Shown: piece after piece, positions 16,042 to 24,178 of the stretch
Position numbering within the stretch: the stretch's first letter is position 1
Layout of the letters: every line of letters starts with the position of its first letter
Origin: Chloroflexota bacterium
Lineage (GTDB): Bacteria > Chloroflexota > Dehalococcoidia > DSGV01
Assembly (NCBI GenBank): GCA_021787985.1
Contig: JAJYLG010000002.1
Span: forward strand, 45,089-103,640
Direction of reading: 5' to 3'
Length of the DNA stretch: 58,552 nt
Translations under genes and position numbers: made by a program
Notes under the pieces: model-generated
What the model was told of the DNA's origin: nothing
Databases searched by the model: none
The model's input: only the letters and a program-made list of their open reading frames with translations

Positions 16042-17606
16042 TGCCGATCGCGATCGTCTCGGTCTCCGACAAGGCAGGCGTGGTGGATTTCGCCCGCGGG
16101 CTCGAGGTCCGCGGGTTCGAGATCTACAGCACGGGCGGCACGCGCAAGGCGCTGCACGACGGCGGCGTACGGGTGCGCGGCGTGTCCGACCTGACGGGCT
16201 TTCCGGAGATCCTGGACGGGCGCGTCAAGACGCTCCACCCGGCCGTGCACGGCGGCATCCTGGCGCGGCGCGACCTGCCCGCTCACCTGGAGGAGCTGCG
16301 CCGCTCGGGCATCCAGCCGATCGACCTGGTGGCGGTGAACCTGTACCCCTTCGCCCAGACCGTCGCCCGCCCCGGCGTGACGATGCAGGCCGCGCTGGAG
16401 CAGATCGACATCGGCGGGCCCACACTCATCCGGGCCGCCGCCAAGAACTTCCCGTCTGTCTCGGTGGTGGTCGATCCGGCGGACTACGAGATGGTGCTGA
16501 ACTACCTGAGCGAGGGCGAGGTGCCGCTCGATCTCCGCCGCGCGCTTGCCGCCAAGGCGTTCCAGCACGTCGCCGCGTACGACACCGTGATCGCGGAGTA
16601 CATCCGCGGCGAGGGCGCGGACTTCCCGCGCGAGCTGACCGTGGCGATGGACCTGGTGCAGTCGCTGCGCTATGGCGAGAACCCACACCAGCGCGGCGCG
16701 TTCTACGCCCTGCGCGCGCCGGAGCGCCCCGGCCGCTGGGGCGTCGCGGCCGCCGAGCAGCTTCACGGCAAGGAGCTCTCCTATAACAACATCCTCGACG
16801 CCGACGCGGCCTGGAGCTCCGCCGTCGATTTCGAGGAGCCGGCCTGCGCGGTCGTGAAGCACACCAACCCGTGTGGCCTGGCGGTGCACGAGGATCCGGT
16901 GGAGGCCTACCAGCGGGCGCTCCGTGGCGATCCCATCTCGGCCTTCGGCGGCATCGTGGCGTTCAACCGGCCGGTGGACGGCGCGATCGCCCGCGCGCTG
17001 CGCGAGAGCAAGAGCCCTTCCAGCGGGCAGCGGATGTTCTACGAGATCGTCCTGGCGCCGGACTTCACCGACGAAGCGGTCGCCCTGCTGTCCAAGGCGC
17101 GCGACCTGCGCATCTTGAGGATGGGGCAGCCGACGCCGCCGGAGCGGCTCCAGGTGCGCAGCGTGGGCGGCGGCGCGCTCGTCCAGACGCCCGACACGGA
17201 CGAGGGCGCGGCGCTGCAGCTCCGCACGGTGACCCGGCGAGCGCCCAGCGATGAGGAGCTGCGCGACCTGCGCTTCGCCTGGCGCGCCGTGCGCCACGTC
17301 AAGTCCAACGCGATCGTGGTGGCGAAGGACCGCATGATGCTGGGCATGGGCAGCGGCCAGCCGAATCGGGTCGTCAGCGTGCGACTGGCGCTCGAGAAGG
17401 CCGGTGCAGACGCACCTGGCGCGGTGCTGGCGTCGGACGCCTTCTTCCCGTTCAGCCGCAACGACTCGGTGGAGATCGCGTGCCAGGCAGGCGTCACGGC
17501 GTTCATTCATCCGGGCGGGTCGCTCCGTGATCAGGAGGGGATCGACGTCTGTGACGAGTACGGCGCCGCCATGGTGCTGACCGGGGCGAGGCACTTCCGT
17601 CACTGA
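16041..17606 (+). CDS. purH: Bifunctional AICAR formyltransferase/IMP cyclohydrolase
   Basis: The 521-aa enzyme performs the last two steps of IMP synthesis. Residues 1-150 form the MGS-like IMP cyclohydrolase domain, with KAGVVDFARGL, STGGTRKAL and KTLHPAVHGGILARRD. The rest is the AICAR transformylase, with RYGENPHQRGAFY, SYNNILDADAAW, KHTNPCG (catalytic Lys-His near 273) and FFPFSRNDSVE. It is directly coupled to purM through a TGATG junction. Confidence 0.97.
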   Translation: MPIAIVSVSDKAGVVDFARGLEVRGFEIYSTGGTRKALHDGGVRVRGVSDLTGFPEILDGRVKTLHPAVHGGILARRDLPAHLEELRRSGIQPIDLVAVNLYPFAQTVARPGVTMQAALEQIDIGGPTLIRAAAKNFPSVSVVVDPADYEMVLNYLSEGEVPLDLRRALAAKAFQHVAAYDTVIAEYIRGEGADFPRELTVAMDLVQSLRYGENPHQRGAFYALRAPERPGRWGVAAAEQLHGKELSYNNILDADAAWSSAVDFEEPACAVVKHTNPCGLAVHEDPVEAYQRALRGDPISAFGGIVAFNRPVDGAIARALRESKSPSSGQRMFYEIVLAPDFTDEAVALLSKARDLRILRMGQPTPPERLQVRSVGGGALVQTPDTDEGAALQLRTVTRRAPSDEELRDLRFAWRAVRHVKSNAIVVAKDRMMLGMGSGQPNRVVSVRLALEKAGADAPGAVLASDAFFPFSRNDSVEIACQAGVTAFIHPGGSLRDQEGIDVCDEYGAAMVLTGARHFRH

Positions 17607-17643
17607 GCCATCCCTTGCGCGTCGATGGTGGCGAGGGGCTAAG

Positions 17644-18759
17644 GTGGTGAGTGACGGAGCAGAGATGCCGATAGCCGCTGATGCCACCATTACCCAGCTC
17701 GACGAGATCGTGGCCGAGCTCCCCTTCGAAGAGCGGGCGCTCTTCGAGCGCATCTTCCACGTCAGCGTCACCTACGGTGAGCTGGTCCCGCCCGACGAGA
17801 TGCACCCCTGGATCGAGCGGCAGTTCGGCTCGGTCGAGGCGACGCGCGTTCAGAAGATCGTGCGCGTGACGAACAACGTCACGCTCGATGGCGTGATGTT
17901 CAACTACCTGCGCTCCAACCGGCCGATGTGGCGCTCCCACGACCTCGACCTGGAGGAGGAGCTGCGCCAGAATCTCGCCGACCCGTTCTCCGATCCGTAC
18001 CGCAGCACCCCGGCCGACCCGTTCGGCCGCGTGCGCGGCCGCTTTTGTGTGACGGCGGCCAACATCGCCAAGTTCGACGGCTTCCACGCCGTCATCGTCT
18101 TCGACGAGCCGCACCCGCTCCGCTTTGCCCGCGAGGACCTGCACGACTACATCGACACCGGAACCCGCTGGGCGATGGCGGCACACGCCTACGACCCGGA
18201 GGCGCGCTACTACCTCTTCATTTGGAACTGCCTGTGGCGGGCCGGGGCGTCGCTGCTCCACGGCCACGCCCAGGTGATGCTCGGCCGCGACGTCCACTAC
18301 GCCGCCGTCGAGAAGCTGCGGCGCAACGCGCTGATGTACGAGGCCTCGTTCCGCCAGAATTACTTCGAGGATCTGTTCCGCGTTCACCAGAGCGCGGGCT
18401 GCGCCTTCGAGGTCGACGGCGTGCGCGTCTTCGCCAACCTGGCTCCCGTCAAGGAGAACGAGATCCTGCTGATCGCGCCGGCACTCTCGCCGATGCTCAA
18501 AGACCGGCTGTACGATGCGCTCGACTGCCTGCGACAGGGGCTGAACGTGACCTCGTTCAATGTGGCGATCTACCAATCGCCGATCGCGCCCACCGAGGAG
18601 AACTGGGAGGGGTTCCCGGTCATTGTGCGCATCGTCGACCGTGGCGATCCCACGAGCCGCACCGCCGACATCGGCGCCATGGAGCTGTACGCGGCGAGCG
18701 TCGTCTCCAGCGACCCCCTGCGGCTTGCGCGCCTGCTGCGCGAGCACATGTCCACCTGA
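17644..18759 (+). CDS. GalT/HIT-superfamily nucleotidyltransferase-like protein
   Basis: The protein is 371 aa from GTG 17644; GTG 17647 and ATG 17665 are alternative starts. It carries SLLHGHAQVML with H206-G-H208-A-Q210. The H-x-H-x-Q spacing is that of galactose-1-phosphate uridylyltransferase rather than the H-x-H-x-H of HIT hydrolases. FCVTAANIAKFDGFHAVIVF and YYLFIWNCLWRAGA resemble the beta-barrel core of GalT-like proteins. No zinc-binding Cys set of classic GalT is visible. It is followed 8 nt later by a GT2 gene, so the pair may make and use a sugar nucleotide. The substrate is unknown. Confidence 0.65.
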   Translation: MVSDGAEMPIAADATITQLDEIVAELPFEERALFERIFHVSVTYGELVPPDEMHPWIERQFGSVEATRVQKIVRVTNNVTLDGVMFNYLRSNRPMWRSHDLDLEEELRQNLADPFSDPYRSTPADPFGRVRGRFCVTAANIAKFDGFHAVIVFDEPHPLRFAREDLHDYIDTGTRWAMAAHAYDPEARYYLFIWNCLWRAGASLLHGHAQVMLGRDVHYAAVEKLRRNALMYEASFRQNYFEDLFRVHQSAGCAFEVDGVRVFANLAPVKENEILLIAPALSPMLKDRLYDALDCLRQGLNVTSFNVAIYQSPIAPTEENWEGFPVIVRIVDRGDPTSRTADIGAMELYAASVVSSDPLRLARLLREHMST

Positions 18760-18767
18760 GCGGCCCG

Positions 18768-19508
18768 GTGGCACGCGTCGACTGCGTCATCCCCGTCTAC
18801 AATGAGGCGCACGTCCTGGCGCAGAGCATCGGGACGTTGCACCGCTTCCTCTCCGAGCGGCTGGCCGACCACGACTGGCAGATCGTCATCGCCGACAACG
18901 GCAGCACCGACGCCACGCTCGCCGCGGCGCAGCGGCTGGCCGCCGAGCTGTCGCGCGTGCGGGTGCTGCACCTGCCGGAGAAGGGTCGCGGCCGGGCGCT
19001 GCGACGAGCATGGCTGGAGAGCGACGCCGACGCGCTCAGCTACATGGACGTCGACCTGTCGACTGAACTGGAGCACTACCCGCAGCTCGTCGATGCGGTC
19101 GTCAGTGGGCGGTGCGATGTCGCAAGCGGCAGCCGGCTCGCCAGAGGCGCGCGCGTGCGGCGGTCGCCCCGGCGCGAGGTGCTGAGTCGCGGCTACAACC
19201 TGATCATCCGCTCGTGGATGCGGACCCGCTTCCGCGACGCGCAGTGCGGCTTTAAGACCGTGCGGCGCGACGCCGCGCAGCGCCTGCTGCCGCTGGTGCG
19301 CGACAACGAATGGTTCTTCGACACGGAGCTGCTGGTGCTGGCCGAGAAGCTGCGCTACCGGGTGTGCGAGATCCCGGTGCGCTGGACCGAGGATCCGGAC
19401 ACGCGCGTGCGGATCGCGAGGACGGTACGGCAGGACCTGCGCGGACTATGGCGGCTGTGGCGGACCCGCCCGTGGGCGTCCGCCGGGCCGGACATCAGGA
19501 ACAAGTAG
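18768..19508 (+). CDS. Family 2 glycosyltransferase (polyprenyl-phosphate sugar transferase type)
   Basis: The 246-aa protein starts at GTG 18768. Motifs are VDCVIPVYNEAHVLAQSI, IVIADNGSTDAT, LPEKGRGRALRRAW, YMDVDLSTELEHYP, FRDAQCGFKTVRRDAA and EWFFDTELLVLAEK, as in DPM/DPG-synthase-like GT2 enzymes. There is no membrane domain. It resembles the GT2 at 13212 in layout but differs in most residues. It is probably cotranscribed with the GalT-like gene. Confidence 0.84.
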   Translation: MARVDCVIPVYNEAHVLAQSIGTLHRFLSERLADHDWQIVIADNGSTDATLAAAQRLAAELSRVRVLHLPEKGRGRALRRAWLESDADALSYMDVDLSTELEHYPQLVDAVVSGRCDVASGSRLARGARVRRSPRREVLSRGYNLIIRSWMRTRFRDAQCGFKTVRRDAAQRLLPLVRDNEWFFDTELLVLAEKLRYRVCEIPVRWTEDPDTRVRIARTVRQDLRGLWRLWRTRPWASAGPDIRNK

Positions 19509-19621
19509 CCTTCGTGCGGCGCGGCGCGCGCCGGCTCCCAGATCTCGGTTCTTCCATCCCAGGCCGGTGCGAGGAACGAGTAGGATCGCGGCGGCGCGGC
19601 ATCAGGTCCTCCCCGACTTGC

Positions 19622-19650
19622 TTGATCCTCGCGAAACGCGGTGCTAGTGT
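19622..19650 (+). promoter_or_regulatory. Candidate promoter of the cytochrome bc operon
   Basis: TTGATC (19622-19627) and TAGTGT (19645-19650) are 17 bp apart, and the -10 is preceded by TGC (extended -10). A GCCGGGCT/AGCCCGGC hairpin (19659-19666 and 19681-19688) follows in the leader. No gene lies between 19509 and 19743. Confidence 0.5.
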
Positions 19651-19743
19651 CAGGTTGCGCCGGGCTTCACAAACTCGCGGAGCCCGGCTTTAGGGCGCCG
19701 ACGGCGCCGCCCGAGAGCGGCGCGCGCCGCGAGGGAGCAGGGC

Positions 19744-19842
19744 ATGGAAGTCGGCGGAGTCCAGGAGCTCGTGTACGTCTTCGCCACCGTGATCGTCTCG
19801 CTGGCGATCCTGGTGGCGTTCGGCAAGTGGTGGGAGCGATAG
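19744..19842 (+). CDS. 32-residue single-span membrane peptide in the bc operon
   Basis: ATG 19744 is preceded by GGGAG at a suitable distance. The frame reads [11 protein letters not shown], then [15 protein letters not shown], then GKWWER and stops at TAG 19840-19842. It is one clean transmembrane helix with a positive C-terminal end. The next gene (cytochrome b) begins 11 nt later. Position and size recall the small single-helix subunits of cytochrome b6f (PetN, PetG, PetL), but there is no sequence basis for naming it one of these. Confidence 0.6.
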   Translation: MEVGGVQELVYVFATVIVSLAILVAFGKWWER

Positions 19843-19853
19843 GGGGCAGGGCG

Positions 19854-20609
19854 GTGGCGGTTTCCGAGCAACCGACGCGGCAGACCTGGCAGGACCTTCT
19901 CTACGAGAAGCTGTTCCACAACTACATCTGGCAGTCGATCTTCCGCTCTGGCTATCCGAACACTCCGCGCAACCAGATGCTCGTGGTGGCGACCAACGTC
20001 TTCCTCCATCTGCACCCGACGCGCATTCACCGCACCCATGTCAAGATCACCCACACCTACTGTCTCGGCGGGCTGACCTTCTTCATGTTCCTCGGCCTGA
20101 CGGTCACCGGCGCGATGCTGATGTTCTACTATGTGCCGTCCGTCAACCGGGCGTATACGGACATCCAGACGTTGCAGACGAGCGTCCAGTTCGGGCAGCT
20201 CATGCGGAACATGCACCGCTGGATGGCGCACGCCATGGTGCTGCTCGTCTTCATGCACATGATGCGGGTCTTCTACACGGGCGCCTATAAGCCGCCGCGC
20301 GAGTTCAACTGGGTGGTGGGTGTCGTCCTGCTCGTGCTGACCCTGCTGCTCTCGTTCACCGGGTATCTGCTGCCGTGGGACCAGTTGGCCTACTGGGCGA
20401 TCACGGTGGGCACGAACATGGTGGGCTCGGCTCCGATCTTTGGGCCGAAGGTGCGGTTCATGCTGATCGGCGGATTCAGCGTCGACCAGGCCGGGTTGAT
20501 CCGGTTCTACACGCTGCACGTCATCGGGCTGCCGTTGCTCGCCGCGGTCTTCATGGCCGTGCACTTCTGGCGCATCCGCCGCGACGGCGGGCTGGCGCGC
20601 CCACTGTAG
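19854..20609 (+). CDS. qcrB: Cytochrome b6-type subunit of the bc complex
   Basis: The 251-aa protein starts at GTG 19854 and corresponds to the four-helix N-terminal half of cytochrome b. Haem ligand regions are [20 protein letters not shown] and [29 protein letters not shown] and [12 protein letters not shown] match b6. C70 in [11 protein letters not shown] aligns with Cys35 of plant b6, which binds the extra haem ci covalently. The protein ends GGLARPL like b6 (ISGPL). It works with the next two products as quinol oxidase at the Qo site. Confidence 0.93.
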   Translation: MAVSEQPTRQTWQDLLYEKLFHNYIWQSIFRSGYPNTPRNQMLVVATNVFLHLHPTRIHRTHVKITHTYCLGGLTFFMFLGLTVTGAMLMFYYVPSVNRAYTDIQTLQTSVQFGQLMRNMHRWMAHAMVLLVFMHMMRVFYTGAYKPPREFNWVVGVVLLVLTLLLSFTGYLLPWDQLAYWAITVGTNMVGSAPIFGPKVRFMLIGGFSVDQAGLIRFYTLHVIGLPLLAAVFMAVHFWRIRRDGGLARPL

Positions 20610-20626
20610 GCGGGGAGGGAGGCGCG

Positions 20627-21469
20627 ATGGCCACGGCGGTACAGGCGGCACGGCCGGCCGGGGCGGCAGCGCGCCCGCGCCGCGAGCGCGAGGAAGAGGT
20701 CCTGGTCTGGCCGGACCTGCTCTTCCCCGAGTTCATCGCGGCGGTCGTCTTCACCATGACGTTCCTCGTCCTCTCCACGGCGGCCAACGCGCCGCTGCTG
20801 GAGATGGCGAACTCCAACCTGACGCCCAACCCGTCCAAGGCGCCGTGGTACTTCCTCAACCTGCAGGAGCTCCTCCTGCACATGAACCCGGCGCTCGCGG
20901 GCGTCATCGTGCCGACGGTCGCCATCCTGCTGCTGATGGCGGTGCCGTACTTCGACGGCGACCACGAGGGCCAGGGCGTCTGGTTCGGCACGCCCAATGC
21001 CGTGAAGATCATGGCGTTCTCCGCGATCTACAGCACCGTCGCCACTGTGGCGCTGATCCTCTATGACTCGTTGAAGTTCGACCAGGTCTGGCAGATGATC
21101 ACCGGACACCACATGCCGGCGTGGGCGCAGGGACTGGCGGGGATCCAGCACGGCATCCAGTGGCCGAGCTGGTCGCTCAACATCCCCTATCTGCCGTTCA
21201 ACCTGCACCTGATGGACTCGGACTTCCGCACGTTGGACTTCCCGTACTTCCTGTCGCAGATCTTGATCCCCATCGGTACGATGGCGATCCTGCCGCTGGT
21301 CCTGATCTGGATCTGCCGGCGCTGGGATCCGACGCGGCGTGGGGCGATGGTCGCGTTTTTCACCGGCTTCATGGCGTCCTGGGTCGTGTTGACCGTGATC
21401 GGCACGGCATTCCGCGGTGAGGGGCTGCAGTTGCTGCCGGTGTGGGACGTCTGGAACATCATGGCGTAG
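20627..21469 (+). CDS. qcrC: Subunit IV-like cytochrome b C-terminal subunit
   Basis: The 280-aa protein starts at ATG 20627 behind GGGGAGGGAGG. Membrane helices lie at about 35-57, 83-105, 122-145, 216-240 and 250-268. NPSKAPWYFLNLQELLL is the Qo-site region, where the PEWY of bc1 is replaced by a PWYF-type sequence as in Gram-positive and b6f-like complexes. Plant subunit IV has about 160 residues; this one has an added segment around residues 150-210 (GIQWPSWSLNIPYLPFN). It follows the b6-type gene by 17 nt. Confidence 0.88.
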   Translation: MATAVQAARPAGAAARPRREREEEVLVWPDLLFPEFIAAVVFTMTFLVLSTAANAPLLEMANSNLTPNPSKAPWYFLNLQELLLHMNPALAGVIVPTVAILLLMAVPYFDGDHEGQGVWFGTPNAVKIMAFSAIYSTVATVALILYDSLKFDQVWQMITGHHMPAWAQGLAGIQHGIQWPSWSLNIPYLPFNLHLMDSDFRTLDFPYFLSQILIPIGTMAILPLVLIWICRRWDPTRRGAMVAFFTGFMASWVVLTVIGTAFRGEGLQLLPVWDVWNIMA

Positions 21470-21513
21470 CAGCCCGGGGGAGCGAGGATCACTGGTGTCA
21501 GGGGCTGGATGCG

Positions 21514-22383
21514 ATGGCTGACGAAGTAGACAAGGCCGAAGTGCAATCTCCGGTGTCGGAAGGGACGGCTGCTGAGGCCGTCGAGCCGGCGGCCGGGGTT
21601 GAGGCGGCTCCGGCGGCGGAGGCGCCGCGGGGGCAGCCCGCGGGGCTCGTGCCCCCGGCCGAGGCGCAGACAACCGTGGCCCGCGCTCGTGAGGAGCGAG
21701 CCGACGCGGCCGCGCCCGCGACCGCGGCGCCCGAGGCGTCGGTGGCGTGGCGGACCGATCACCTGCCGAAAGGCTCGTCCGTCGTCACCGCCTACGGGGA
21801 CCAACGGGCCGCCCTGAAGGCGGAGCTCCAGGCGCGGGAGAAGCGAGTGGAGTTCACCCGGCGGCAGCTCGTCCGTACCGGGTTCTTCGCCGGCGGGCTG
21901 GTTGCCCTGACGGGCGCGGTCGCCTACCTGCTCAACTACTTCAACCCGCGCGACGTGACCGGGTTTGGCGCCATGTTCGGCGTTCCGGCGAACCAGGTGC
22001 CGCCCGCGGGCTCCAACCCGGTCCACCTGATCGAGGCGAAGACCTGGCTGGTCAACCTCAAGCCGGGCGACGGCGGCTCGCCTGCCTTCGCCGTACCGGG
22101 ATCGAAAACGGGCGGTGCGCTGGCAATCTACCAGCGCTGTGTGCATCTCGGCTGCACCGTGCCCTGGCGCTCAGACTTCGCGTTCGGCGGCGAGGTGGGC
22201 TGGTTCCGCTGCCCCTGCCACGGAAGCACCTATACCAAGGGCGGGGCACGGGTCTTCGGGCCGGCGCCGCGTTCGCTCGACACCTTCGATCTGACCGTCA
22301 AGCCGGACAAGTCGCTGCTGATCGACACCGGCAAGATCACCCTCGGCGGACTCGACGACCCGCAGCGGGCGAAGCTGCTGTGA
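21514..22383 (+). CDS. qcrA: Rieske iron-sulfur protein of the bc complex
   Basis: The 289-aa protein has an unusual N-terminal extension of about 110 residues rich in Ala, Glu and Pro. RRQLVRTGFFAGGLVALTGAVAYLL forms the Tat-like membrane anchor at about 115-138. The [2Fe-2S] boxes are C209-V-H211-L-G-C214 and C233-P-C235-H236-G-S, with both disulfide cysteines present. It shuttles electrons from the Qo site to the cytochrome/cupredoxin protein encoded next. Start ATG 21514 is chosen because upstream codons run into the qcrC end; the ribosome site is weak. Confidence 0.94.
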   Translation: MADEVDKAEVQSPVSEGTAAEAVEPAAGVEAAPAAEAPRGQPAGLVPPAEAQTTVARAREERADAAAPATAAPEASVAWRTDHLPKGSSVVTAYGDQRAALKAELQAREKRVEFTRRQLVRTGFFAGGLVALTGAVAYLLNYFNPRDVTGFGAMFGVPANQVPPAGSNPVHLIEAKTWLVNLKPGDGGSPAFAVPGSKTGGALAIYQRCVHLGCTVPWRSDFAFGGEVGWFRCPCHGSTYTKGGARVFGPAPRSLDTFDLTVKPDKSLLIDTGKITLGGLDDPQRAKLL

Positions 22384-22459
22384 GTGTGCCGGCCAGCCGG
22401 CGGACGAATCGTGGTTCGACCCCCGCCGGCCGATACCTGTGCGGCGGTGACGCTGAAGC

Positions 22460-23755
22460 ATGAACACCGGCAAGCAGATCTACCTGATGGTCGTGCTCGT
22501 CTTCCTGCTGCTCGCAGGCTGTGGAGCGTACGCACTCTGGGAGCCCACGCGTCAGGAGCACGCCGCCCAGTGGACCCTGGACCTGACCGCCGCGCGCGGG
22601 GCCGAGATCTTCGCTCAGAACTGCCGGAACTGCCACGGCGACGGCGGCGAGGGGCGTATCGGCCCGCAGCTCAACACGGCGAAGCTCCGCCCCACCGACC
22701 CGACGGACCTCGGCCTCATGCAGCAGTTCATCACCAATACCGTAAGCTGCGGCCGTATCGGCGCCATCATGCCGCCCTGGCTGATCCAGAACGGTGGCTC
22801 CCTCGACGAGGAGCAGATCCGCGAGGTGATGACCTTAGTCACCACCAACGCGGGCAACGCCTGGGCGAACGCGAAGCAGCAAAGCCTGCGGCTGAACGAG
22901 GGGCAGAACCTGAGCTCCGCGGCGGGTGGCTGGCTCGGGCAGCTATTCTTGCGCGCCGACCCGAACAAGCTCTTCGCGCTGCCGGCGGTCGAGGACGTGC
23001 TGGCCGCCGCTTCCGTTACCGGCGAGACGGCCTCCGTCTGTGGCCAGAAGCCCCTGGCCACTCCGACGGCGAGCGGCACGCCATCGGCCAGCCCGACGGC
23101 TCAGGCGAGTGGCCCGGCCACCACCAGCCCGACGGTGGTGGCGGGCGACAATTTCTTCAAGGAGAAGACCATCACGGTTCCCGTCGGTCAGCCAGTCACG
23201 CTGACGTTCAAGAACGACGGCCAGGCGGTTCACACCTGGACGCTGATCGACCCCAAGGGCTTCACCGGGACGACGGACACCAGCATCGTGAACGGCGGCG
23301 GGACGAAGACGATCACCTTCACGGCGAGCCAGCCGGGCACCTATCAGTTCCACTGCACGGTGCACCCGACCGAGATGACCGGCCAGCTCATCGTGGTACC
23401 GGCCGGCGGCAGCCAGGCGGGTGGCGCAACCCCCACGGTGACGGCGACCCCCGGTCCGGGCGGCGCGGCGGCAACCTCCGTGACGGAGGACATGGGCGAC
23501 AACTTCTTCAAGTCGAAGACGCTCACCGTTGCCGCCGACAAGCCGATCACGGTGACGGTGAAAAACGAGGGCCAGGCAGTGCATACCTGGACGGTGCTCG
23601 ACGCGACCGGCGCGAGCGGCCAGAAGATCGACAGCGGCATCCTGCAGCCCGGCGACACCAAGACGGTGACGTTCACCATCACGAAGCCGGGCACGTACAA
23701 GTTCGACTGCTCCGTGCACCCGACGGAGATGACCGGCACGCTGGTGGTGAAGTAG
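22460..23755 (+). CDS. Membrane-anchored monohaem cytochrome c fused to two cupredoxin domains
   Basis: This 431-aa protein has an N-terminal helix (7-22) ending in a possible lipobox LLAG-C21. The cytochrome c domain has haem-binding C55-R-N-C58-H59 and probable sixth ligand M104. After a Thr/Ser/Pro linker come two blue-copper domains. Domain 1 ligands are H258, C299, H302 and M306; domain 2 has H375, C417, H420 and M424. Both contain AVHTWT and VHPTEMTG, so the copper domains arose by internal duplication. Position after the Rieske gene suggests it accepts electrons from the bc complex on the outer face and passes them to a terminal oxidase, possibly taking the place of separate carriers. 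Confidence 0.9.
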   Translation: MNTGKQIYLMVVLVFLLLAGCGAYALWEPTRQEHAAQWTLDLTAARGAEIFAQNCRNCHGDGGEGRIGPQLNTAKLRPTDPTDLGLMQQFITNTVSCGRIGAIMPPWLIQNGGSLDEEQIREVMTLVTTNAGNAWANAKQQSLRLNEGQNLSSAAGGWLGQLFLRADPNKLFALPAVEDVLAAASVTGETASVCGQKPLATPTASGTPSASPTAQASGPATTSPTVVAGDNFFKEKTITVPVGQPVTLTFKNDGQAVHTWTLIDPKGFTGTTDTSIVNGGGTKTITFTASQPGTYQFHCTVHPTEMTGQLIVVPAGGSQAGGATPTVTATPGPGGAAATSVTEDMGDNFFKSKTLTVAADKPITVTVKNEGQAVHTWTVLDATGASGQKIDSGILQPGDTKTVTFTITKPGTYKFDCSVHPTEMTGTLVVK

Positions 23756-23831
23756 GGGCGGCGCGTTTGCCCCTGCGGATCGAGGCGTCCTAGACTGAAG
23801 ACGTACAGGAACACAACGGGGGCTTTGCAGC

Positions 23832-23948
23832 GTGGCGAACCAGACGGGCAAGCGCTATCAGTGCGACAAGTGCGGCACGCAGATGATCGTGACCAAGGGC
23901 GGTGACGGTGCGCTGGCGTGCTGCGGCCAGCCGATGAAGCAACTGTAG
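23832..23948 (+). CDS. Desulforedoxin-like rubredoxin miniprotein (38 aa)
   Basis: The 38-residue frame from GTG 23832 reads KRYQCDKCGTQM and then ALACCGQPMKQL. A CxxC pair and an adjacent CC pair give the four cysteines of a desulforedoxin iron site (Fe(S-Cys)4). Desulforedoxin itself is a 36-aa protein of the same pattern, so the frame is a full domain. A close paralogue follows 16 nt downstream. The partner enzyme is unknown; such proteins act in superoxide reduction or electron transfer, or as small zinc-ribbon-like proteins. Confidence 0.75.
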   Translation: MANQTGKRYQCDKCGTQMIVTKGGDGALACCGQPMKQL

Positions 23949-23964
23949 GCAGGGGCAGGGCGAG

Positions 23965-24108
23965 ATGTCGAACCAGCTCGGTAAGCGGTACCAGTGCGAG
24001 AAGTGCGGCTCAGAGGTGCTCTGCATCAAGGCCGGCGAGGGCGAAGCCGTCTGCTGCGGTGTGCCCATGCAGGTGATGCAGCCCAAGGTGCTTCCCAGCG
24101 CCGACTGA
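23965..24108 (+). CDS. Second desulforedoxin-like miniprotein (47 aa)
   Basis: ATG 23965 follows AGGGGCAGGGCG. The protein has KRYQCEKCGSEVL and AVCCGVPMQVM, with an 11-residue tail beyond the family norm. It shares the N-terminal NQ-GKRYQC stretch with the preceding protein, so the two arose by tandem duplication. The CxxC and CC cysteines predict one Fe or Zn site. Any functional difference between the copies is unknown. Confidence 0.75.
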   Translation: MSNQLGKRYQCEKCGSEVLCIKAGEGEAVCCGVPMQVMQPKVLPSAD

Positions 24109-24178
24109 CTCGCAGAACGGTCTGTACAGCGGGCCGGCCGCCGCACAGGTGGGCGGCCTGCGCGGCGTTTCGGCGCCC

